Below are positions 33,838-43,250 of a DNA stretch of 64,000 bases, piece after piece; positions within the stretch are counted from its first letter, which is position 1, and every line of letters begins with the position of its first letter. The notes beneath the pieces were generated by a model. That model made no database searches. It worked only from the letters and a program-made list of their open reading frames with translations, and had not been told where the DNA came from. The stretch is from Armigeres subalbatus. Taxonomy: Eukaryota > Arthropoda > Insecta > Diptera > Culicidae. The stretch lies in the NCBI RefSeq assembly GCF_024139115.2, contig NC_085141.1, positions 32,441,242 to 32,505,241 of the forward strand. Direction: 5' to 3'. A program made the position numbers and the translations under genes.

Positions 33838-34990
33838 GATTAATCCACCTAAAAGTGAGATAAAAATTTTACTTTTTCACCTAAACCGTATATGTGCCTA
33901 GTGTCTTCGAGAAAGTTGTAGCGGATGGTATTTTAGGCCATTGCCAAAAATCATGTATCTGTGACTTATACTTTACTAGATATGTGACATTTACCGTGGA
34001 AGGCTCCTAAAATCAGTTTTTTGAGCATAACTTTTTTTTATATGTTTCAGGCACTTTTACACCCTTCTACAAAGTTGTTTGGCTAATAAAAATACACGTT
34101 TTTGTAGAACATTGCGAAGCTCTATCTCTTAAAATTGATAAGTTATTTGAGAAAATATGTTTTTTCTAGGGGTATTTGAGAATCGTATAACTTGGTCCGG
34201 CGCAAAATGGCGCAGACAACTTTTAGTTCTCTGAAGCTGCTGTATGTTGACTCTTGCCTAGCGATTGAAGCTTGTGTTTACACGAAATTACAAACGAGTT
34301 ATATAGATTTTAAATTTTCTTGTTTTTGGCCTTACTCGTACACTAAGATTATGTATAGGCTATAGGATCGCACTAAAACCAATATTTGATGGTGGCCCAT
34401 AAGCCCATAGTTTTATATAGAAATTCGATAAACTGAGCTGATGTCTGTATGTGTGTATGAGTGTATGTGTGTATGTGTAGACATTTAAAAGACACCTTTT
34501 TTGCCTTTCTCGTACACTAAGTGCAAAACTAAAAGACTTTTTATTAAGACTAGATATACACATAGTGTCTTCGGGAAAGCTGTAGCGGATAGTATTTTGA
34601 GCCATATTGCCAAAGACACCCCATGTCTAACTATTATACTTTAAAAAATATGTGACTTTTTCAATGGAAGATCCCTAAAATCACATTTTTTATCATAACT
34701 TTTTTTCTATTTTTCCAAGACTTTTCCAACCTTCTACAAAGTTATTTGTCAAACAAAACTACACGTTTTTGTGGAACATTGCGAAGCGCTATCTCTTAAA
34801 GCTTAAAAGTTATAATGAAAAAGGTGTTTTTTCTAGGGGTGTTCAGAAATCAAATAGCCTGTTCCGGCGCAAAATGGCCCACAAAACTTTTTAGGATTCA
34901 GAAACTACTGTTCTTCTACTTTTCTCTAGTGATTGAAACTTGTGTTTACACGAAATTACACGTGTGTTATATAGATTTCAAACTTCCAAA
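33838..34990. repeat. Directly duplicated non-coding block (offset about 665 bp)
   Basis: Sequence from TAGTGTCTTCGAGAAAG (33899) through AGCGGATGGTATTTTA, CCTTCTACAAAGTTGTTT, GTAGAACATTGCGAAGC and TCCGGCGCAAAATGG to about 34320 recurs at 34563-34985 with roughly 10-15 percent differences. Between the copies is a GTAC-rich segment with TGTATGTGTGTATG and TTGCCTTTCTCGTACACTAAG, resembling the tail of the array element family. Confidence 0.85.
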
Positions 34991-35089
34991 TAATAAACAT
35001 TGCGAAGTTTCTTTAAAAAATCTGTGATTTGTAGATGAAGTTTGAAATCTATATAACACACGTGTAATTTCGTGTAAACATAAGTGTAA
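34938..35089. repeat. Hairpin with ~50-bp arms
   Basis: GTTTACACGAAATTACACG and TGTTATATAGATTTCAAACT are mirrored after a ~48-bp loop. The right arm is followed by A-rich sequence. It uses the end of the second duplicated block, so it arose by inverted duplication of that end. Confidence 0.88.
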
Positions 35090-35952
35090 ACATAAAAAAA
35101 AAAAAATAAATCATATAAGACAAAATTTTATATTTACCGAAAACCGTGGTAAGGTATTACTTCCAATTCAATTAGCAATGATACTGCTTGGTGACATCAA
35201 TCAACTAGTTTATCTCCGTCAAAACATAGTGTTTGAAAACATTTCATCTCTCTATCCCAATATTATACCTAAGGTTTTCTTTTTATTATGAAATATTAGT
35301 ACTTATGTAAATCCATCACATTCGATCGTTCAAGAAACATTACCCCTACTTTCATGAAGCAGTTTTATAAATTTATTCCATCAGACGATTACATTATTAA
35401 TTAAAAATGAAAATGACTTCATTTTCTTTTATTATCTTTTCAGTTTCCTTTCGAGACTGGATAATTGTGCTTAAATCCTTGAAAATATCGACTCAATTCT
35501 GAATCGTGAGGAAGAAATATGTGCTTGGGTCAGGAAAAGCACATAAATTTTACAAATATAGATCTTTTTTTCCTGAATGAAATTAGTAAGAGAATGTGGA
35601 TATTTTTTAACCGTAATCGCCTCTATCAATTTCTAAATATTCATTTAGATAAAAGATTCAATTTAAGAAAGTATGTATAGCATTTTATAGCTCAAACCAA
35701 CGCTTCTCAAGATTTCAATTATTATTGAAATGGCACAACGACCCTATATATTCGTAAAAAAAACCTCTCTTTGTGCTTAAAAATTGTGTAGTTGTAAAGG
35801 GCTGAATATAAATTAAAAGAGGAACGAGCTTACCGATATTTTTCCAGTATCAAACCTTTGTCACTCTTCCTATTATATCGTTGTCCCCATCGCTTAGGTT
35901 CATCAATTCGGTCTCGAGAATCCCTGGTTTCGGTTACCCGCGACCTGTATAT
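35090..35952. other. Non-coding AT-rich stretch inside the retroposed insertion
   Basis: No coding or repeat signature. T- and A-runs are frequent. Confidence 0.5.
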
Positions 35953-36306
35953 TCAGGGGAAAGCACTTTGCAACCCCGAATGGAATGGATCTCCTAGATC
36001 ATCCTTCTGAACTGTAACGTCGATTCGACTCTTTTGACTGTAATCTAACAGCAATAGCTTAAGCAAATCCTGTCTGTTAGGGCCTTCATGAACATTACGT
36101 TTCAATTTTGTAGAGGAATTGCAAATATTTTGCTTTTGCACTACACGCTTTCCACAAACAATGATATTGGCTAAGATCATGGACAAACTTGAATTTTCAT
36201 AAGATTTTTCCTTTTTTCCTTGGGACAGAACACGACGCGTGAAAAACATTACGTCAGCGCTCGGCCACCGCATGCTGCCATCCTCAAACTGTATCAACGA
36301 CAGCAT
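35953..36306 (-). CDS. Unrecognised 117-codon ORF at the 5' side of the retroposed insertion
   Basis: Minus frame 36306-35953 encodes a basic, Ser/Lys/Leu-rich product: MRWPSADVMFFTRRVLSQGK, SLSMILANIIVCGKRVVQKQ, HEGPNRQDLLKLLLLDYSQK, SRIDVTVQKDDLGD. I do not recognise a domain. It lies at what would be the 5' end of the minus-strand retroposon, where an ORF1-like protein could sit, though its first codons overlap the target duplication. It may alternatively be part of a retrocopied host mRNA. Function not assigned. Confidence 0.3.
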   Translation of the reverse strand: MLSLIQFEDGSMRWPSADVMFFTRRVLSQGKKEKSYENSSLSMILANIIVCGKRVVQKQNICNSSTKLKRNVHEGPNRQDLLKLLLLDYSQKSRIDVTVQKDDLGDPFHSGLQSAFP

Positions 36307-36572
36307 TGATAATGAAAGCCAAATCTTTCGCTGAACGTTGTGGTGTGCCCGATTCCTTCAAATTCTCACGGCACTGGGCCCATAATTTCAAAGTAAGGTA
36401 CGGAATCCGGAAACTCAAGATTTGCGGAGAAGTGCTTTCGAGTGATTCGGGTAGCATTGCAGGTTTCCTCGAGCAGTTTCATGAAGAAATACAGCGCCGT
36501 GAATTAACTGGTCAAATGATCTACAATGCAGATGAGTCTGGCCTGTTTTTTTTTTTTAATGCTTCCATCTGA
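36286..36572 (+). pseudogene. Tigger/pogo transposase: second HTH and first catalytic Asp
   Basis: Continues the transposase after the 23-bp duplication: LIMKAKSFAERCGVPDSFKF, SRHWAHNFKVRYGIRKLKIC (second CENP-B/Tc5-type DNA-binding domain), then QFHEEIQRRELTGQMIYNAD and ESGLF. NADESGLF holds the first Asp of the DDE catalytic triad. A T13 run at 36546 has replaced the next codons and shifts the frame. Confidence 0.92.
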
Positions 36573-37129
36573 AACACTCGTTGGCCCAAGTGAGGGAAAT
36601 GCACCGGGTCGTAAGGTAAATTAGGAGAGAATCACCTTCATGTCCTGTTGTAATGTGACAGGAGACCATAAGGTACGGATGGTGATTATTGGAAAATTTC
36701 GTTACTCCAGTGCTCCAAAAATGCCTGGATGACACGCGAATTGGTTTTTCAATAAGTTTGTGCCAGCAGTGCGTAAGTTCGCTGCTGAGCAAGACATTCT
36801 TCCAAAAGCTCTTCCAAAAAGGAGAGGTATGCGAGTAAAGCACATACCGATGATGACATTTTGAAAATGGTTCTGGATGATCAATCAGCGATGGAGGAGG
36901 AACTGGAACAGCAGCAATCGGACAGCTTAGGAACCGCACCGGAGTTTGAACCACCAACTTTAACATCCCGCGATCAAGGAAAAACGCCTGGAGCTATTAA
37001 CGATATTGAAGCTGTGCGCATGTTCGACAAAATACGTGACTGGGCATATTCCTCAGACCTTTCGATTGACGATGTCATCTTTCTGCGACGCATTACGGAG
37101 ATTGCAATGAAAAAATCGTTGAATAAATA
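36573..37129 (+). pseudogene. Tigger/pogo transposase: damaged catalytic core and C-terminus
   Basis: Continues as LPSETLVGPSEGNAPGRKV, stop, ERITFMSCCNVTGDHKVRMV, GKFRYSSAPKMPG, stop, NWFFNKFVPAVRKFAAEQD and ILPKALPKR. The block carrying the second Asp (LLLDNAP in relatives) and the third acidic residue is deleted at about 36820. The C-terminal tail (36861-37129) is open: EEELEQQQSDSLGTAPEFE and IRDWAYSSDLSIDDVIFLRR, typical of Tigger C-termini. The protein cannot be active. Confidence 0.88.
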
Positions 37130-37845
37130 ATGCTTAAGTAAATTGTCTGATCAGTAATTTTTTTATAAATTTTCAAAGATCATTATATTTTTGAATCATT
37201 GTTAAGTTTCATCATGACTGTTTTCTGGAATCTAAAAAGCAGTTTTACCTGATGCACCAAAAATACCAAAGTTTGTTTGACTGACAACACGATTATTGAT
37301 GAATGAGTGGTTTCCAAACATACATATAAGATAATTTCCATCCAGTTATTTATTCTAACCATCTTTGATTTTAACCATTAAGTATTCTCATTTTATGAAT
37401 ATTTTTTAACTCACCCAGAACCATCATGATATGATTCACGAAATTCTCTTTATAGAATAATCCTGTTGTATAAGAAAAGTCCTAATTGCGTTGATCAACA
37501 TGATTGATCATGCTTTCTTCTAGCATACCCAAACTATATCTCCGTTTCTATAAAATAGGGTTGTCCACAAATTATGTAATGGTTGATGTAGGAAGGAAGG
37601 GTTTGTGTTGATTTATAATCTATACATTTTTTTCGGACTGTATGCAATAATCCTGCAATTACGTAGTTTTAGAATGACCCCAGCTTTTGTAATTTTGGAA
37701 CGCTCCCACAAATTCTATTGTCAAGCAATACCAATTGCTATTAAAAGTACTAAGTATTAATTAATATTTTTTGTTCATACAGACTGATAAAATCGGGAGC
37801 AAACAGCTGATAAAATCGGGGGCTGATAAAGTCGGATCACCACTG
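37130..37845. other. 3' untranslated part of the Tigger/pogo element
   Basis: AT-rich non-coding sequence between transposase stop and the right inverted repeat. GCTGATAAAATCGGG-type subterminal repeats are at 37785-37825. Confidence 0.6.
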
Positions 37846-38046
37846 TAGTCTAAGTTTGAAGCCTAACGACAACTCTTTGTATAACATATGTCAGATTGAA
37901 CTGTACTTCTTAGTATTTTTTTCCCGAGCCATTCTTTTCATTCCAGTTTTTGAGTTGCCACCCGTTAGCTTGATATAACTGCAACTTGACAGGTGGCAGA
38001 CATACGCAATTCGGAATGCAAGTAAAGCCCCAAACGCAATATAACG

Positions 38047-41000
38047 GAACGGCGCATGGGCGTAGCCAAGGGGGGGCAGGGGGGGGCCGTCGCCCCCCCT
38101 AAATTGTGGAAAGATTGAACGGGTACTGAAATGAATTGCCTCAAACATGTGCACTTTACGATCCAATCATATACAGAAATAGGTGGTTGAAATTCATAAA
38201 ATTCCCAAAACTTATTAGGGCATCCAGGATCCATAATATATGAAAGTTCAAAACAACTCTAAACATTTCGGGCTCAAAAATTCTCCTTGAAATCCTTCTA
38301 GAAGCTCCCCTGGGAACTTCTAAATTCCTCCGGAAAGTTATCAAATTATACAAATTCCTCTGAAAATCGTTCGAAAATCCTTCTCATGTAATTGTAATTC
38401 CTCCTTATCTAGAAACCCCCCACTATTTTTTTTTTTAGGAAATTCACGAGGAAATTCCTTGAAGATATCTTTTCTTCTCTCCAAGATTTACTTCTAGATA
38501 TTTCTTCGGCTATTCTCTCTTCAGGAAGAATCCGGCATTTCCTTCAGGCATGCATTCAAGAGTTCCGTCAAGAATACATGTTACATTTCGCACCTCATTG
38601 CATAATACTCACCCCTAGCTATAAATCAACCAATTTAGATGTGTAAGGAATAACAACAAAACCTCTTGTTTAGCGAGTGTGGAGGTTCTGTTGGCATGGA
38701 GGCAATCGGCTTCAGACAAATCACTGAAATTGTGAGTTAAACATTATTTCTAATTATGTAAATAACTATCAATAAATATAAAATTTCAGCTTTTTAGCTA
38801 ATGAATTACAAATATGTATTTTATTTGCTGTAAGCAACGGTTCGAAGCCACCAGCCAATAGCTCCCGCAACAATACATACGGAATTTCTTCCCAAAATTC
38901 TACCAGAAGTTTCATAAAAATTTCTGACAGAAATCCTCCGATTTAGCTCCATAATTTCACTTGTAAATCTATAAGAAATTCCTTTAGAAATTCTTCTAGG
39001 AACTTCTCCGGGCATTCCTCTCGGAACTCTTCCTTCAATTCCTACGGGATTACTTCCAGGAAATTTTCCGGGAATACCTCTAAACATTCAATAGCGAAAC
39101 CATCTAGCATTCCAATCTGGAATTCTTTTGGCAATTACTTCAGAATATCCTTCAAGAAATCCTCTAGAAATATCTTCATGAATTTCTCCTGGAATTCCTC
39201 CAAGTATTTCCCCAGAAATTCTTACAGGTATTTTTTCGGGAGTTTCTTCAGGTACTTCTCCAGGAATTCCTTCAGGAATTTCTCTGAGAGATTCTCCGCG
39301 GAAGTGTACTAGAATTCCTTCCTGACTTCACTCGGAATTTACTCGGATATCTGCCAAGAGTTCTTCCAGAAATTTCTTCGGAACATTCCGCAGGGATTTT
39401 CTTCAGCAATTAATCTGGGAATACTTTCAGGATTTCTGGGATCTTGGAATTTCTGCATAAATTCCTCCTGGTATTTTTCTGAGAATTCCTTCAGATATTT
39501 TTTCAGAAATTCCTTTAGGAACTTCTCTAAGAATTGGGAATGTGGGAATTCCTCCGGAAGTGCTTATGGGAATTCTTACGGGAGTTCTTCCAGGAGTTTT
39601 TCCAAGAAATTCTCCGGTAATACCTCCAGGAACTTTACAGGGAATTCCTGGACGATATTTGGCAGGAATTGCACGGGAAATGGGATTTCGGAAGTTCCTT
39701 CAGAAATATTTTTTCTTTTCCTCTAGGGTATTCCACCGAATATTCCTCTGAAGTTCCACCAGTAGTTCCATCGGTAATTCAATCTGGCTTTCTTCCAGGA
39801 ATTCATTTAGCATTTCTTTAGGCATTCATCTACAAATTCCTCCAGAAGTTCCTCGGAGAATTTCTCTGGGAGTTCTTACGGGAATTCCTCCGGGAGGTTT
39901 TTTTAAGAATTCTTCCAGGAGTTCCTCCTGGAATTCTTACGGAAGTTCCTTTGGGAGTTCATCCTAGAATTCTTACGAGAGTTCCTCCAGGATTTCCTAC
40001 GGAAATTCTTCCTGTAGTTCTTCAATAAATTCCTCCAAAAGTTCCACCGGCAGTTCCTCCGAGAATTCCTCTGATAATTTCTCCGGAAATTCCTATAGAA
40101 AATCCCCCGGGAGTTCCTCCGGAAATTACTCTGGGAGTTCGTTTTCAGAGAAACACCCGGAGAAACTGCAGGTGAAACTCCCGGAGGGATTCTCGTAGAA
40201 ACTGCTGGTGGATCTCCCAGAGGAATTCCCGAAGGAACTGCCGGAGGAGCTCCCGTAAGATCTCCTGTAAGAATTCCTGGAGGAATTTCAGGAGGAACTC
40301 CTAGAAGAATTCCTAGAGGACCTCCCGGATGAGCTCCCAGAGAAACTATAGGAAGAACTTCGGGAGGAATTACCAGCTTAATTTCTGAAGAAAGCCTAAA
40401 TGATTTCCTCAAAAAAGCCTGAATAATTTCCTGGAATTCTGGTGGAACTCTCGGAGGAATTTCCGTAGAAACTCCAGGATGAATTGCTGGTGGAATTCCT
40501 GGAGAAACTCTCGAAGGATTTTTCTGGAAGAATTTCTGAAGAAACTCCGGGGAGAATTTTCAAAGGAACCCCGGGGAAACTACCAGAAGCATTCTCGGAA
40601 ACAAGAGAATTCATTTTATAGACAAATCTCGTCTAGCTGAAACCTTTGTTGGGGTTTGTAGCTGGACCACCATCATCATCAGAGGACCTCCCGAAGAATT
40701 CCCTGAGGAGCTCGCAGAGAAATTCTCGGAGGAGCTTCTGGTGGAAAATCTATATAAATTCCTGAAGAAGCTTAATTAAATTCCAATTCTGCCGAAATTC
40801 CCGGAAGAATTTCCAGAGGAACTGCCGATAGAACTACCGGAATAATTCTCAAAGGAAATCCTAGAGAAATTCTTGGTGGAAATGCCGGTGGAACTCCTGG
40901 AAGAATTCCTGGAGGAATTTTCGGAGAAACTCCTGGAGGATCTCTCTAGGAACTCCTCCGATAATTCCATTGTTGATTTCATTTTCGGAATAATTTATGT

Positions 41001-41795
41001 ATAAATTTCCGGTGGAATTCCTGGAGAAATTCTTTGAAATTTTCACAAGAAATTATTCGAAACAATTCACGGAAAATTTTATGGAATTTACACAAGAAAT
41101 TCGAAGATTTTTCGTGAATTTTTTAGGAATGTTTTCTGCGGAATTTCCACGGAATATTCTTATTCTTAAAAATGATGGGAAACAGCACGAAATTATTTGA
41201 ATTGTTGCAGGGAATTCTGCAAAACTTATAAAGAAGTTCGTGAAGATTTTCTTGGAGTAAATAATGGTGGAATTTTCGGATCAATTCCCGGCAAAATTTA
41301 TGGTGGAGTTCCTGAAGACACTGCCGAAGAAGATGCTGGAGGCATTCCTAAAGAATCCCTGATAGAATTTCGGATAGAATGCCAGGAGCAATTGTCGAAG
41401 GAATTCCTGGAGAAAGCTTGCATATTGATTTTTCTGTCTATTTTATAATAAATATTATTTCAGAGAGGATTTGTTTAGAAATTCAGATGTATGGTTCTAG
41501 TTTTCTTAAACTTATGGAAGAATGCAGGATTTTTATAATAATTGTTATAGCCGATTTAATATTCTTTCTGAATACTAAGTTCGTTAATATTTCTCTCACT
41601 TTATTTAAAAATATCTGATGAGCAATAAATCACGCATTTTAAAATCCATTATTGTTTTAATCATTATTGTTTCGATTTGGTTTCATGTGTTAATATTCAT
41701 GTGTTTTTATAAAACTACTATAAAACTACGATTTGGAAGACCAAAAAAGTTGGCCCCCCCCTTCTCGAAATCCTGGCTACGCCCATGGAACGGCG
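38047..41795. mobile_element. hAT element with giant internal minisatellite, 8-bp target duplication
   Basis: Element 38055-41787 is flanked by GAACGGCG at 38047-38054 and 41788-41795. Ends CATGGGCGTAGCCAAGG and CCTGGCTACGCCCATG are inverted repeats, followed by G-rich and C-rich subterminal runs (GGGGGGGGCCGTCGCCCCCC near 38081). No transposase. Nearly all of the 3.7 kb interior is a degenerate GGAATTCC-type minisatellite plus an AT-rich segment at 38590-38880. Ends with GGGCGTAGCCA and an 8-bp duplication are characteristic of hAT elements in many animals. Confidence 0.9.
38260..41440. repeat. GGAATTCC-type minisatellite
   Basis: Short degenerate units based on GGAATTCCTCCGGGAGTTC and CTCCAGGAATTTCTTC, about 12-30 bp with frequent EcoRI-like GAATTC cores. 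The strand polarity of the pyrimidine-rich motif changes near 40150: plus-strand CCTCC before and GGAGG after, giving a loosely palindromic array. Frames across it translate to Pro/Gly/Ile/Ser repeats in several phases (for example 40412-39903 minus), which I take as by-products. It is interrupted at 38590-38880 by unrelated AT-rich DNA. Confidence 0.88.
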
Positions 41796-41876
41796 ACGGA
41801 AACGGCAAATTTGACAGAAAATATATTAACTAACTGTCGTATCCGTCGCTGTTCCGTTGTATTGCGTTTTGGGCTT

Positions 41877-43040
41877 AATTCACTATGATTTAATACCTGA
41901 AATGTCGAGTTGTAAGCGGATGTAAAGTATGTTTTATCAAAAACCATTTAATACTGTTCAGAGCAGAAATCAATCTTTCGTATTTTACAATTACCCTGCG
42001 AAACTTCAAGTAGGCATTAACCTCAAGCCAAATTGTTTTTGATCAAAACTTCAAGCAAATAGGCTCTCACTGAAAGCAGAATATTATTGTTCGCGCCAAC
42101 GGGAAACTGTTTTCAACCATCCTTCTACCACATTCCACCAACCCCGAGTCACCGTGAGAATATCGGCTTCAGTACCAGCCTAACGTCTACCCTTCCCGCA
42201 ACCTCCACATCGTTTGTGTTTGGTTTCTCTATCATGCCTTTGTAAACATGTTCGAGCATGTACCGAAGATGCCGACAGTCTAGCCAACCACATCGAGTGA
42301 TAAGCCACGCACAGTTAGCCATTATTCTCAAACCAGCACGCACAACCCAACCATCTGCCAACTATTTAGACAAAGTGACAGCCAAGAATTTCATTCATTC
42401 AGTTTTCGACGATTATACAATCCACAGCAAGAAGAAAATACACTTTAAAGACCGCCTTTAACCCGCCTTTAAATCCGCCGGAGGAAACCGGCATTTTTCA
42501 ATGTTTGAGTTAATTGAGCCATAATTTTCGGTCGAGCTATTGGTCTTTCCCGGCATTCCTTCAACCGAAGGTTCTGGTTTTCCATTACTCGGCATCCTTC
42601 GCCCTGAAGGAGTCGCAACCCAACCCATGTCGTGACCCAACAAATAACAAACCTCTATTTTTGGCACAAAAAGCTTAGTTCCAACTTCTTGAAACAATGA
42701 CCATGCGTCTCCAGTCCCCATATGCCTATATGCTCATATGATGAAACTTGTTGGTATAAACAGTAATATATCTCCGAAAGCAATGAAAATTCGAATTTGG
42801 CGTCTTCGACCAAGTTTTTCCGGACAATTTTTGTGAAGACACAAATGTTTTAAAGTGGAACTTATTTTCATCTCACTTTCAGGGGGATCGATTATAGAGC
42901 CAAATACCTCCTAAGAAGCATTAACTTACTGATTAAATATCTGGAAGACACCATTAGGATAAATCGTATAATAAAACTGCTATTAAAGAATCGGGTTAAA
43001 AACACGATTTTCGCCATTGCGCCATCCGTAGCAAACAATG
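41877..43040. other. Non-coding stretch
   Basis: Moderate GC in 42070-42720, where no frame or family is recognised. A duplicated CCGCCTTTAA occurs at 42450-42475. The rest is AT-rich. Confidence 0.4.
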
Positions 43041-43250
43041 TGCGGCAGCCGTCATCGCTAGAACTCGTACTCGACAACGATTCGACAGGAACAAGAAGGC
43101 GAGGTGCACAGCGAGCAAGGTGGATCGATTAGCCGAAGGACCCTCCGCAGACTGCGTGGTTGGCGACGTGCAGCCATGGACCGAACTGATTTGAGAACAC
43201 TTTTATGAACTGCACAGGCCACTCCGGCCTTATTCTGAAAAAAATAAAAA
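43041..43250 (+). pseudogene. RTE-type LINE pol C-terminus and 3' end
   Basis: Reads DSTGTRRRGAQRARWID and, after a frameshift, RRTLRRLRGWRRAAMDRTD, the last residues of RTE-type pol, then a short 3' UTR with CAGGCCACTCCGGCCTTATT and an A-rich tail (AAAAATAAAAATAAAAAAAA) near 43225-43260. A second, longer tail of the same family is at 49140-49535. 5' truncation is typical of LINE insertions. Confidence 0.8.

Larger units (their letters stand above)
32776..36285 (-). mobile_element. 3.5 kb retroposed insertion with 23-bp target duplication
   Basis: Exact 23-bp direct repeats, containing CTGTATCAACGACAGCATTG, lie at 32753-32775 and 36286-36308. The left end is (TCTTG)n, that is a (CAAGA)n tail on the minus strand, so the insertion is a minus-oriented retroposon with its 5' end at the right. 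Internally it holds an RTE fragment on plus (32880-33705) and a duplicated non-coding block (33838-34990), both likely later insertions, and a minus ORF at its 5' side (36306-35953). Confidence 0.8.
31637..37847 (+). mobile_element. Tigger/pogo-type DNA transposon, heavily interrupted
   Basis: Ends CAGTGGGGACCCGATTTTAT (31639) and ATAAAGTCGGATCACCACTG (to 37845) are inverted repeats, flanked by TA on both sides. Subterminal copies of GCTGATAAAATCGGG occur at each end. It encodes a broken transposase with CENP-B type helix-turn-helix domains and the first DDE Asp. Nested inside are a TA-flanked MITE (32176-32560) and a 3.5 kb insertion (32776-36285). Without these the element would be about 2.3 kb, normal for the family. 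Confidence 0.92.
38026..41876. mobile_element. Small MITE split by a hAT element
   Basis: Left AAGCCCCAAACGCAATATAA and CGGAACGGCG are mirrored on the right by CGCTGTTCCGTTGTATTGCG and TTTTGGGCTT. Without the hAT insertion (38055-41787) the element would be about 120 bp: two ~45-bp arms around ACGGCAAATTTGACAG. No target duplication is certain. Confidence 0.78.

Noticed and set aside
39903..40412. A 169-codon Pro/Gly-rich minus frame
   Set aside because: It lies wholly in the GGAATTCC minisatellite and similar low-complexity frames occur in several phases and on both strands.
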